NCBI RefSeq assembly: GCF_902364025.1
Contig: NZ_CABJCG010000001.1
Location: forward strand, 372,001 to 436,000
Origin: Enterocloster lavalensis
Lineage (GTDB): Bacteria; Bacillota; Clostridia; Lachnospirales; Lachnospiraceae
Length of the DNA stretch: 64,000 nt
Direction: 5' to 3'
The translations under genes were made by a program, and so were the position numbers. How positions within the stretch are numbered: the stretch's first letter is position 1; each line of letters opens with the position of its first letter. Positions 32,508 to 40,486 of the stretch are shown piece after piece. The notes below the pieces were generated by a model. The model had not been told where the DNA came from and made no database searches. It saw only the letters and a program-made list of their open reading frames with translations.

Positions 32508-34244
32508 CTACATCCACCGCCATCCCGGATAGTATTTATTTTTCAGGACCGGACCGGCGCCCTTGGCCCAGCCCAGCGGATAACCGCCGGCGCAGACCAG
32601 GCACCAGCCCTTCACCGGTCCCTCCCCCTCGGCCAGGGCTATGGTCTCCCCCTTGAGATAGCGGACCGCCCGCTCATCCTCCATGGGAAAATCCACCGTG
32701 ACCGGATATTGTTCTTTTTTCAAAACCATTGCCAGGGCCTGAGAAGGCTCAAACCGCCCCTTTTTCAGTTCCCCTAGCAACAGGCCCGTCCGCAGAAAAC
32801 GCAGGGACGGCGGTTGTTCCATTCCGGCGGGCAGAAGGTATACTCCCTCCGGCCGCACCGACAGGCGCTCCCGTGGGACCGGAAGGGAGAGCTGTTCCAA
32901 AAATGCCTCCAGCTCTCCGGTATCCGCCGCCGCAGGGGTGTTCCGCCCTTTTTTTGCCTGCCCCGGAAAATTGCGGACCGCACCTCTGCCCTTCGCCGTC
33001 TCCCGCGCTTCCGCCTTCTCCCGGCGGCGCCCGCGAAGGTCCTCGGTTCCCGTCCGGACGTTGTCCCCGGCAACCTTGCCCGCGCTGCACTCCGCGCGGC
33101 CGCCATCCCCAGCAAGCCTACCCACGCTGCTCGTCGCCCGGCCACCATCCCTGGCAAGCCTACCCGCGCTGCACTCCGCGCGGCCGCCATCCCCAGCAAG
33201 CCTACCCGTGCTGCACTCCGTCCGGGCGCCGTCCCCGGCAAGCCTACCCGCGCTGTACGCCGCCAGGCCGCCGTCCCAGGACTCTTCGCCCGCACTCTCC
33301 GCCGCCAGGCCGCCATCCCCGGCCGTCCCGCTTTCTCCACCGCTCTTCTTCCGCAACAGCGCAAGGAAATGCCCTTCCCCCTTGATTCTATGTGGAAACA
33401 GCCTCATGCAGCCGTCCAGCCCGATCCCCCCGCAGGCCCCGGGCACCAGCCCGGTATCAAGGGGCTTAAGCTCCAGGTCCGGGAAGCGGCTCAACACGTA
33501 CTCTACGGTTCCCTCGTCCTCCTCCCGCGAGAAGGTGCAGGTGGAGTACAGAATAGTTCCCCCGGGCCGCAGCATGGTCACGGCGGCGGCTAAAATCTCC
33601 CGCTGCAGGGGCGCATAGTAAGCCGGCCCTTTTAAAGCCCAGTCCTTCACCATCTCCCCGTCCCGGCGGAACATCCCCTCGCCGGAGCAGGGCGCGTCCA
33701 CCAGAATCTTATCAAAAAACAGCGGAAACACCTGTGAGAGCCGTTCCGGGCTCTCGCTGGTCACGCAGATATTGGGGATCCCGGCCAGCTCCAGATTCTT
33801 AAGCAGCGCCCTGGCCCGGGAATTGCTGATATCGTTGGACACCAGCAGTCCTTCCCCCAAAAGTCTGGCTCCCAGCTGGGTGCTCTTGCCCCCCGGAGCT
33901 GCGCACAGGTCCAGCACCCGGTCCCCCGGCTTCACGGGCAGCAGCTCCCCGGGCGTCATGGCGCTGGGCTCCTGGAGATAGTAGAGGCCCGCATAGTAGG
34001 CCGGATGCCTGGAGGGCCTGGCCTGATCTGCGTCATAGTAGAAGCCCGTTTCCACCCAGGGCACCGGCTCCAGCTGCCAGGGAAGCATGGCCTTTAACTG
34101 CTCCGGCCGGATTTTCAGCCCGTTGGCCCGCAGCCCCGGCTTCCAGTCCTCCCCAAAGCTCCTGATATAAGATGTATATTCCTCGTCGCCCAGCAGTGCC
34201 CGCATGGAATCCGCGAAGGCTGCCGGCAGCAGTTCTGCTCTCAT
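32508..34244 (-). CDS. RsmB/RsmF-family rRNA cytosine-C5 methyltransferase with expanded repeat linker
   Basis: 578 residues from the ATG at 34244; an ATG at 34295 would add 17 residues and also has a site. SAM-binding VLDLCAAPGGKSTQL, NDIS, the two catalytic cysteines in DAPCSGEGMF (C186) and STCTFSREE (C236). The catalytic domain ends near residue 297. It is followed by about 140 low-complexity residues with five or so copies of a 14-residue unit (SAGRLAGDGGRAEC type, residues about 331-400) and a Lys/Arg-rich stretch. The C-terminal 130 residues (LRTGLLLGELKKGRFEPSQALAM, AVRYLKGET, GWCLVCAGGYPLGWAKG) form the RsmF-type RNA-binding PUA-like domain. The long repeat linker is not usual for the family. 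Confidence 0.9.
   Translation of the reverse strand: MRAELLPAAFADSMRALLGDEEYTSYIRSFGEDWKPGLRANGLKIRPEQLKAMLPWQLEPVPWVETGFYYDADQARPSRHPAYYAGLYYLQEPSAMTPGELLPVKPGDRVLDLCAAPGGKSTQLGARLLGEGLLVSNDISNSRARALLKNLELAGIPNICVTSESPERLSQVFPLFFDKILVDAPCSGEGMFRRDGEMVKDWALKGPAYYAPLQREILAAAVTMLRPGGTILYSTCTFSREEDEGTVEYVLSRFPDLELKPLDTGLVPGACGGIGLDGCMRLFPHRIKGEGHFLALLRKKSGGESGTAGDGGLAAESAGEESWDGGLAAYSAGRLAGDGARTECSTGRLAGDGGRAECSAGRLARDGGRATSSVGRLAGDGGRAECSAGKVAGDNVRTGTEDLRGRRREKAEARETAKGRGAVRNFPGQAKKGRNTPAAADTGELEAFLEQLSLPVPRERLSVRPEGVYLLPAGMEQPPSLRFLRTGLLLGELKKGRFEPSQALAMVLKKEQYPVTVDFPMEDERAVRYLKGETIALAEGEGPVKGWCLVCAGGYPLGWAKGAGPVLKNKYYPGWRWM
33045..33254. repeat. 42-bp tandem coding repeat in the rRNA methyltransferase gene
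   Basis: Five in-frame 42-bp units encoding a 14-residue Gly/Arg/Ala-rich repeat, the first four close to identical and the last degraded. Length differences between strains would be expected. Confidence 0.85.
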
Positions 34245-34447
34245 GGTTCTGAATGTTCCTTTCCCCAGCCGGTCCGTACCGTCCGGCAGTACCATATCAA
34301 TTCCCCGGCGGCGTGCGGCAGGCCGGTCAGACCCGGCCCCGCAAAGGCCCGCAGGGTATTTAACGTTCGGTTCAGTTTAGCATACTTCCGCCAAAAATTA
34401 CAGATATTTTTTCAAAAACGCCCAAAATTACCACGATGAAAGTTTTC

Positions 34448-34476
34448 TTGACAGGCATGTCCCGCTCTCCTATAAT
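34448..34476 (+). promoter_or_regulatory. Promoter of popT
   Basis: TTGACA (34448-34453), 17-bp spacer, TATAAT (34471-34476): full consensus. Confidence 0.9.
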
Positions 34477-34525
34477 AAACCTTGCAGACTCTGCCGCAAT
34501 ATAGTAGAAAAGAGGAATGGACATT

Positions 34526-35416
34526 ATGACATTTGTTATGGATATGATCAAGGGGATTTTCATCGGCATCGCCAACATCATCCCCGGCGTCAGCGGAGGG
34601 ACCATGGCGGTCTCCCTGGGAATCTACGATAAGCTGATCGGGGCGGTCTCAAACCTGCTCTCCAACTGGAAGAAAAGCCTTCTCACCCTGCTGCCCATCA
34701 TTCTGGGCTGCGGTATCGGCATCGTGGGTTTCACCTACGCCATCGAGTACCTGCTCAGCAAACACACCTTTGTGACCTGCATGGCCTTTGTGGGACTGAT
34801 TCTGGGCGGCGTCCCCGTGCTGGTGGGCACCCTGCGCCGGGAACTGCGCCACCGCCGCCGCTCCATCGGCTTCGGCGGAATTATTGCCTTTCTGGCGCTG
34901 TTTGCGCTGGCGGCCTTCCTGCCCATGTTGAGCTCCGGCGAGGAAGTGTTAAAGACATTTTCCCCCACCCCGGGAACGTTGATCTCCCTGTTTCTGGTGG
35001 GTGTGATCGCCTCCGCCACCATGGTGGTGCCCGGGGTCAGCGGCTCCCTGGTGATGATGATTCTCGGCTACTACTACGGCATCATCGAAACCATCAAAAA
35101 TTTCCTGGACGCCCTAAAGGTCCTGGACATGCCGGGCGTACTCCACGGCGTGCTCCTGCTGGCCCCCTTTGGCTTTGGCGTGCTGCTTGGGATCTTTCTC
35201 ATCGCCAAGCTGATCACCTTCCTCTTTAAGCGCTACGCCATCCACACCTACTGCGCCATCCTGGGCCTGATCGCGGCCTCGCCCTTTGCGATCTTCTACA
35301 ACACCGGGCTGTTCGCCCAGCTCGGCAGCCTGACGCCCCTGACCGTGATTCTGGGCGTTGGAGCGGCCGTCGCCGGAGCGGTGATCACATTTCTCATGGG
35401 CGAGCGCTCCCACTGA
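34526..35416 (+). CDS. popT: DUF368/PopT-family polyprenyl-phosphate translocase
   Basis: 296 residues from the ATG at 34526, 9 nt after AGAGGA; an ATG at 34517 touches that site. About eight TM helices with two copies of the family hallmark, NIIPGVSGGTMAV near the N-terminus and MVVPGVSGSLVMMILG in the middle, giving an inverted-repeat fold. DUF368 proteins (PopT) were shown to return undecaprenyl phosphate across the membrane for reuse in cell-wall synthesis. Single-gene unit divergent from the rRNA methyltransferase gene. Confidence 0.9.
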   Translation: MTFVMDMIKGIFIGIANIIPGVSGGTMAVSLGIYDKLIGAVSNLLSNWKKSLLTLLPIILGCGIGIVGFTYAIEYLLSKHTFVTCMAFVGLILGGVPVLVGTLRRELRHRRRSIGFGGIIAFLALFALAAFLPMLSSGEEVLKTFSPTPGTLISLFLVGVIASATMVVPGVSGSLVMMILGYYYGIIETIKNFLDALKVLDMPGVLHGVLLLAPFGFGVLLGIFLIAKLITFLFKRYAIHTYCAILGLIAASPFAIFYNTGLFAQLGSLTPLTVILGVGAAVAGAVITFLMGERSH

Positions 35417-35435
35417 GTTCCCGGGCAGGCAGCGC

Positions 35436-36305
35436 TCAATAGCGGTATGTAAAGCGGTATTTTTCCAGATATTTTAAAATCCAGTACGGATCCACGCTCA
35501 GCTCGTCGAAATGGTCCGTCTTAAAGTAAATTCCCACGTGGAGGTGGACGTCGAAATTCCCGGTCGTCCCCTCCACTTTGCTGTATCCGGTATCTCCCAT
35601 ATACCCCAGCAGTTCCCCCGCCTTCACCACATCCCCTTCCTTCCAGTCCCGACTGTAGCCGTACAGATGGGCGTAATACAGATAAGCGCCCCTGGGCGAG
35701 CGGATTCCCAGCCGCCAGCCGCCGAGTTCCAGCCATCCCACCTTCTCCACCACCCCGTCGCTCATGCTGACCACGGGATAAAATCCCCTTGGCTCCTTCG
35801 CCCCCATAATGTCGCAGCCCTCGTGGCCCCGGCCCTTGTTCTCCCGTCCGTCCGCCGCCCCGGTCCCGTCTGCGCCGCCCGAACCGCTTTGCCCGGTCCC
35901 GCTCTTGTAGGTCCGTTTGTCCATCCAGCCGTCCTCAAACTGCACGTCCGGCACCGAAGGGTCGCCGCTTCGGGGAACTGGGAAATACTGTAAATCTCCC
36001 AACACCGTCTCGTAGGCCTGTTTGAGCTTCCGGTAGTCCGCGGGCCGTCTGGCCTGCAGCAGGCGGGAGCTGTAGTCCGTGGATTTCAGCTCCCGCAAAT
36101 CGTAGTCGTTCTGGATCATCAACGCGGTGAGCATATCAAAATCCAGCTCCTTCTCCCCGGCGATCAGCTGTCCCAGGCGCATGGAGCGGAAATCCTCAGT
36201 CTCGCAGGTATAAGCCCCCAGCTGGTAATAATCCGGGTTCTCCACCAGGTACTGGGTGATGGTGCACTGAAACACGGCGAGCAGTAAAATGAGAAACAAA
36301 ATCAT
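35436..36305 (-). CDS. Membrane-anchored M23 (LytM-type) peptidase
   Basis: 289 residues from the ATG at 36305 (GAGGCGG upstream). An N-terminal hydrophobic helix (MILFLILLLAVF) anchors it outside the cell. The M23 domain starts near HEGCDIMG (zinc ligands H and D), with YYAHLYGY and the last zinc site DVHLHVGIY. Residues about 30-120 are a helical spacer resembling transglycosylase-like stem sequence. M23 enzymes cut peptidoglycan peptides. Genes of this kind near ylbJ often act in sporulation, but that is inference. Confidence 0.88.
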   Translation of the reverse strand: MILFLILLLAVFQCTITQYLVENPDYYQLGAYTCETEDFRSMRLGQLIAGEKELDFDMLTALMIQNDYDLRELKSTDYSSRLLQARRPADYRKLKQAYETVLGDLQYFPVPRSGDPSVPDVQFEDGWMDKRTYKSGTGQSGSGGADGTGAADGRENKGRGHEGCDIMGAKEPRGFYPVVSMSDGVVEKVGWLELGGWRLGIRSPRGAYLYYAHLYGYSRDWKEGDVVKAGELLGYMGDTGYSKVEGTTGNFDVHLHVGIYFKTDHFDELSVDPYWILKYLEKYRFTYRY

Positions 36306-36356
36306 ACAGGCACCGCCTCTACAATATATTGTATAAACCATTGTATTCAGGTGTCT

Positions 36357-37301
36357 ATGAAAAAATCCATCGGACGGCTGCTGCCCGTCCTCTGCCTCAT
36401 ACTGCTCCTAGCCCGCCCCGCCCTGGCATTCACCGGCGCCCGGGACGGGCTCGTGCTCTGGGCAACCGTGGTGCTGCCCACCCTGCTGCCCTTCATGATC
36501 TGCTCCGGCGTGATCGTGGCCCTGGACGGCGTGGGCCTCCTCACCAGGCCCTTCGCCCCTTTTTTCAGCGGACTGCTGAAACTCTCCCCAAACGGCTGCT
36601 TCGTGCTCATGAGCGGCCTTCTCTGCGGTTATCCCATGGGTGCCAAAACCGACAGCGAATTTTTAGACAGCAGGCGCATCTCGCCGGCCCAGGCCCGCTA
36701 TCTCCTGGCCATCGCCAACCATCCCAGCCCCATGTTCGTGCTGGGCTACGTGGCGGACCGCCTGGCCCTGGTCCAGGGCGGCTCCGGCTGTCCCCTCTGG
36801 GCCGTCGCCCTGGCCCTGTACCTGCCCGTGATTCCCGTCGCCCGGCTGGCACGGCGTATCTACGGCTATCACGGCGAGGAGGATCCCACCCCGGCCGCAG
36901 CCGGAACATCCGCCGCGCCCTTCTCATTTGACGTACACATGATGGGCTGTTTTGAGACCATGGTGAAGATCGGCGGCTACATCATGCTGTTCTCCATCCT
37001 GGCCATGTACCTGGCAAACCTGCCCTTTGAGCTGCCCCTCATGCGCCCGGCGCTTTTGGGGGCAGTGGAGATCACCACCGGCATCCAGGCCATCGCGGCC
37101 AGCGTTCCCGGCTTCCCGGCCGCGGTTCTGATCGCAGCGGCCACGGCCTTCGGCGGTTTCTCCGGCATTTTCCAGACAAAAAGCGTACTAAAAAATGCCG
37201 GACTCTCCATCCGGCATTATATACTGTGGAAAGCGCTCCACAGTCTCATCACCTGTATACTGTTACTTGGGCTGCAAAGCCTGCTTCTCATCTGCGGCTG
37301 A
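36357..37301 (+). CDS. ylbJ: YlbJ-like sporulation integral membrane protein (nucleoside-recognition/Gate domain)
   Basis: 314 residues from the ATG at 36357 (a GTG two codons upstream is possible; the site is weak). About eight TM helices with Gate-domain patterns PTLLPFMICSG, LCGYPMGAK and GGFSGIFQTKSVL. YlbJ is a mother-cell sporulation protein in Bacillus and is encoded there next to coaD and rsmD, as here, where those genes lie on the opposite strand just downstream. The gap to the divergent M23 gene is only about 50 bp, with a CAATATATTG palindrome. Exact function of YlbJ is not settled. Confidence 0.85.
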   Translation: MKKSIGRLLPVLCLILLLARPALAFTGARDGLVLWATVVLPTLLPFMICSGVIVALDGVGLLTRPFAPFFSGLLKLSPNGCFVLMSGLLCGYPMGAKTDSEFLDSRRISPAQARYLLAIANHPSPMFVLGYVADRLALVQGGSGCPLWAVALALYLPVIPVARLARRIYGYHGEEDPTPAAAGTSAAPFSFDVHMMGCFETMVKIGGYIMLFSILAMYLANLPFELPLMRPALLGAVEITTGIQAIAASVPGFPAAVLIAAATAFGGFSGIFQTKSVLKNAGLSIRHYILWKALHSLITCILLLGLQSLLLICG

Positions 37302-37308
37302 CAGCACT

Positions 37309-37941
37309 CTAACGCTGGGGGCCGTCCTCCGCAGGAAGCTCCTGCTCCTCCGGCTCCTCCTGCTGAACCAGGCCGCCGGACAGCTCGTTGCGGTTGGTGG
37401 AAACGATATCGTAGCTGGACTGCATGGAGCTCATGAATCCGTCGAAACGCCCCTTTGCCCCCTCCATGGTGTGGTTGATAATGGTCTGAAGGCTGCGCAG
37501 CATGTCGTCCGTGTACTGGATGGACCCCTGGCGGATGGTGTTGGCATCGTTTAACGCCTGGTCCACAATGGCCTGGGCCTGCATGTTGGCCTGCTCCACC
37601 ACCTCGTTGGCGTGGGCGTAGGCCCGCTGCATGATCTCGTGCTCGTTGACCATCTCGCTGGTCTGTTCGTCCGCCCGGGCCACCAGGGAATCCGCCTGCT
37701 TTTTGGCCTCCTCCATCATGGCGTCCGCCTGGGCCTGGGCCTCCCCGAGAATGGTGTCCTGCTGGCTGATAATCTTCTGGTACTTTTTGATCTCATCGGG
37801 GATGCGCAGACGCAGCTCAACCAAGAGCTCCTCCAGCTCCTCCTTGTTCACGATGATCTTTGTATTGGATAACGCCTGATATTTGCAGGTGTCTATGTAT
37901 TCTTCAATTTCACTGATCAACTGTTCAATTCTGCTCATCAT
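37309..37941 (-). CDS. Coiled-coil protein, DivIVA/F0-subunit-b-like
   Basis: 210 residues, almost entirely helical with heptads and many Ala/Gln/Glu (ILGEAQAQADAMMEEAKKQADSL, YAHANEVVEQANMQAQAIVDQAL), acidic C-terminal tail. The pattern resembles DivIVA-like and ATP-synthase-b-like stalks, but there is no TM helix and no DivIVA N-terminal lipid-binding block that I can identify. It lies between coaD and ylbJ, a position that conserved Bacillus gene order does not have. Likely a cytoskeletal or scaffold protein. The start has GGAG at 10 nt. Confidence 0.75.
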   Translation of the reverse strand: MMSRIEQLISEIEEYIDTCKYQALSNTKIIVNKEELEELLVELRLRIPDEIKKYQKIISQQDTILGEAQAQADAMMEEAKKQADSLVARADEQTSEMVNEHEIMQRAYAHANEVVEQANMQAQAIVDQALNDANTIRQGSIQYTDDMLRSLQTIINHTMEGAKGRFDGFMSSMQSSYDIVSTNRNELSGGLVQQEEPEEQELPAEDGPQR

Positions 37942-38045
37942 CTTAACCTATCTCCTCATTTTCCAAAATCGCTCATAGCTGCCCGATGCTTCACAGCTAC
38001 AGTCCGCTTACAACAAATTCATCTTTTGTGCAGCGCCGTCGCGGT

Positions 38046-38531
38046 TCATCGCCTGGCGGTCAGCTTTTCCCGCACTTTCTCTGCCACAGCCGGATGCAGG
38101 AACGCGCTGATCTCACCGTCGAACTCGGCGATCTCTTTGACGATGCTGGAACTCAAGTAGGAATATCTCAAATTGGTGGTCAGGAAGATGGTGTCCACCT
38201 CCGGGGCAATCACCCGGTTGGTCTGGGCCATCTGCAACTCATATTCAAAATCCGTAATCGCCCGCAGGCCACGCACGATCACCCGCGCGTCGTTCTTGCG
38301 GACAAAATCAATCAGTAATCCCTCGAAGGACTGAACCTCCACGTTGGGCAGGTTGGCGGTCACTTCTTTTAACATATTAACACGTTCTTCCACAGAAAAC
38401 AACGGAGACTTTGATTTATTATTCAAAACTCCGATGATGACCCGGTCGAACATCTTGGAGGTGCGCTCGATGATATCCAGATGACCCAGGGTCACCGGAT
38501 CAAAGCTTCCGGGGTATATGGCTTTATTCAT
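38046..38531 (-). CDS. coaD: Phosphopantetheine adenylyltransferase
   Basis: 161 residues from the ATG at 38531 after AAAGGGAG. Nucleotidyltransferase HxGH-type motif in [16 protein letters not shown] (H17), and the late signature [17 protein letters not shown]. Transfers AMP to 4'-phosphopantetheine, the fourth step of CoA synthesis. It overlaps the end of rsmD by 8 nt, so the two are coupled. Confidence 0.97.
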   Translation of the reverse strand: MNKAIYPGSFDPVTLGHLDIIERTSKMFDRVIIGVLNNKSKSPLFSVEERVNMLKEVTANLPNVEVQSFEGLLIDFVRKNDARVIVRGLRAITDFEYELQMAQTNRVIAPEVDTIFLTTNLRYSYLSSSIVKEIAEFDGEISAFLHPAVAEKVREKLTARR

Positions 38532-39090
38532 GTTTTTCTCCCTTTGCAACAAAGACATGCTTGTTGGTCTTGTACTCTTTACTCCTGATCAGATCGTATC
38601 CGGCGGCCGTAAGCCACCCAAAATCCGTCTCCTTTGCCGCCTCAATAACGATGGTTGTGTTTTCATCCGCCATGGGCGAGCCGGACAGATAGGTTAAAAC
38701 CTGCTGTTCCCAGCCCTTGTTGTAGGGCGGGTCCATAAAGATGATATCGAACACGTAGTTCTTTCCCTCCAGCTTGCGGAGGCTGGAAATCACATCGTTT
38801 CCCATCACCACGGCCCGGTCCTCCAGCTTGGTTCTGCTTAAATTCTCCCGGATGCACTCCACGGCTTTGGGATTGTTCTCCACCAGGACGGCCAGGCTGG
38901 CTCCGCGGCTTAAGGCTTCGATGCCGATGGCCCCGCTGCCGGAAAACAGATCGAGAAACATACAGTCCGGAATGGACGGCTGCAGCATGTTAAACAGCGT
39001 TTCCTTGATCCGGTCTGTGGTCGGACGGGTGTCGAGTCCGTCCACGGTCTTTAAAAGCAGCCTTCTGGCGCTGCCTGCGATTACTCTCAT
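38524..39090 (-). CDS. rsmD: 16S rRNA m2G966 methyltransferase
   Basis: 188 residues. [10 protein letters not shown] at the start, [15 protein letters not shown], the SAM site [18 protein letters not shown] and the catalytic DPPY motif FMDPPYNKG. Methylates G966 of 16S rRNA. Site AGGAG at 8 nt. Co-transcribed with coaD, as in many Firmicutes. Confidence 0.96.
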   Translation of the reverse strand: MRVIAGSARRLLLKTVDGLDTRPTTDRIKETLFNMLQPSIPDCMFLDLFSGSGAIGIEALSRGASLAVLVENNPKAVECIRENLSRTKLEDRAVVMGNDVISSLRKLEGKNYVFDIIFMDPPYNKGWEQQVLTYLSGSPMADENTTIVIEAAKETDFGWLTAAGYDLIRSKEYKTNKHVFVAKGEKHE

Positions 39091-39162
39091 TTTGACTCCT
39101 GAATGATTTCGTATGATAAAAAGGGATCGGTATTCAATCCCGCCAAATTTGTTTTCCCAACA

Positions 39163-39191
39163 AGTATAATATGAAAATCCCAGTTATACAA
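39163..39191 (-). promoter_or_regulatory. Promoter of rsmD-coaD
   Basis: Minus strand TTGTAT (39186-39191), 17-bp spacer, TATACT (39163-39168). Confidence 0.7.
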
Positions 39192-39192
39192 G

Positions 39193-39223
39193 GGGTTTTT
39201 TTGCGTTCCGGGCAAAAAAACAC
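39193..39223. other. A/T-armed hairpin just upstream of the rsmD promoter
   Basis: GGGTTTTTTTGC faces GCAAAAAAACACCC with one bulged base. It lies directly outside the -35 box, in the divergent region toward the SASP gene. It could be an operator or an up-element; no adjacent transcript would need a terminator here. Confidence 0.4.
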
Positions 39224-39313
39224 CCTTTCTTTCTATAATTAGATGCCGGAAATGCAGCTGAATGCAGGGTTTACATTCCTCCCATTTTTTAACAGAAAAC
39301 GAAAAACCTTCTA

Positions 39314-39342
39314 GTGTATTATTCCCGCATGAACACATAATA
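39314..39342 (+). promoter_or_regulatory. Possible sigma-G promoter of the SASP gene
   Basis: CATAATA at 39336-39342 fits the sigma-G -10 consensus; GTGTA at 39314-39318 is 17 bp upstream as a weak -35. SASP genes are normally transcribed by sigma-G in the forespore. Confidence 0.35.
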
Positions 39343-39417
39343 GGATTGTAACACAAAACAAAGTCATGCACCACTTATAAAACAGCATGACAAAACGATT
39401 AAAGGAGGAATGTTACA

Positions 39418-39621
39418 ATGTCTAACAATTCTAACAGAACAAACGTACCTGAAGCAAGAGAGGCAATGGACAAATTCAAGATGGAAGTTGCAAATGAGAT
39501 CGGCGTACCGTTAACCAACGGTTACAACGGCAACCTGACTTCCGCTCAGAATGGTTCCGTAGGCGGTTATATGGTTAAGAAGATGATCGAGTCCTACGAG
39601 CGTCAGCTGGCTGGCAAATAA
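39418..39621 (+). CDS. Alpha/beta-type small acid-soluble spore protein
   Basis: 67 residues. Contains both family blocks: EAREAMDKFKMEVANEIGVPL with the GPR protease cleavage site and a second block with SVGGYMVKKMIESYERQL. These proteins coat spore DNA and protect it from UV and heat. Preceded by AAAGGAGGAATGTTACA. Direct proof of a sporulating organism. Confidence 0.97.
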   Translation: MSNNSNRTNVPEAREAMDKFKMEVANEIGVPLTNGYNGNLTSAQNGSVGGYMVKKMIESYERQLAGK

Positions 39622-39663
39622 GATCACGCCCTTTTCGGAAGAAAAAATGTAATTGAATGAGAG

Positions 39664-39701
39664 CTCCCCGGACTGAAGCAATTCGGCCCGGGGAGTTTTT
39701 T
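39664..39701 (+). terminator. Terminator of the SASP gene
   Basis: CTCCCCGG / CCCGGGGAG stem with 16-nt loop, then TTTTTT. Confidence 0.9.
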
Positions 39702-39720
39702 ATCCTATATTCCAATATAA

Positions 39721-40236
39721 TCAGTCCACATACACCACTTTGCCGGTTCTGGCCTTATCCGCCTTCACATCGTCCGGATATCCCAGCGCCGCCATGCCGT
39801 AGACCACGTGGTCCGCCGGAATGCCAAGCTCATCCAGAACCTGCCGAATGGCCGGAACGTCGCAGACGTCCTGAAGCTGGTTGATCCACACGGAGCCGAT
39901 GCCTAAAGAATGGGCGGCCAGGAACATGTTCTCCATGGCGCAGGCGTCGTCCTCCCTGCCGTAGGGACTTTCCTTCAGGTTCGAGGGAATGACAAGAGCC
40001 TCGGGCTCATACATATTGTAGCCCTTCCGGTCCAGCACCTCACGGATGGCCGTGGCCAGCTTCTGAATCTTCTCCCGGTTTCTCACCACCGTGAACTGCC
40101 AGGTCTGCAATCCCTTGGCGCTGGGCGCGTGGAGAGCCGCCTGGACGATCAGCTCCATCTCCTCCTCGGGAATGGGTTTGCACAAAAATTTGCGCGTGCT
40201 TCTTCTGGTAAGTATTGTCTCAAGTGTCTGATTCAT
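39721..40236 (-). CDS. Nitroreductase-family FMN enzyme
   Basis: 171 residues. RRSTRKFLCKPIP at the start, HAPSAKGLQTWQF and LAAHSLGIGSVWINQL are FMN-binding blocks of the nitroreductase fold, followed by YGMAALGYP. These enzymes reduce nitro groups, quinones or flavins with NAD(P)H. The first segment CKPIPEEEMELIVQAALHAPSA matches the small clostridial type. The 250-bp gap to recG upstream of it has only candidate promoter fragments and short palindromes. Confidence 0.9.
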   Translation of the reverse strand: MNQTLETILTRRSTRKFLCKPIPEEEMELIVQAALHAPSAKGLQTWQFTVVRNREKIQKLATAIREVLDRKGYNMYEPEALVIPSNLKESPYGREDDACAMENMFLAAHSLGIGSVWINQLQDVCDVPAIRQVLDELGIPADHVVYGMAALGYPDDVKADKARTGKVVYVD

Positions 40237-40486
40237 ATGAAATACTCCTTTCCTTTAACTGCCTTTACCCTTTATTGTATCCTGCCACAGGCCGCAGGTT
40301 GACGGCGGACCCGCAGCATTTTCCATTATTATGTTTTGTCGTCAACCGCAGGTTGGCGATAAGGGCACCGTATCCTTATTATACCATGTGCGGCATGTTC
40401 CCGGAAGTCCCTTCCAGGCAGCTCGCCGCAAGTTTCCCCCGGACCGCAAACCGCCCGCTTCACCGATCACTGAAGGCAGACGCGTC

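Noticed and set aside
32729..33618. Long plus-strand frames over the methyltransferase repeat region
   Set aside because: They are shadows of the GC-rich minus-strand repeats, full of Pro/Arg and without start sites.
39087..39374. 95-residue minus-strand frame upstream of rsmD
   Set aside because: It spans the rsmD promoter and the adjacent hairpin and has no good ribosome binding site.
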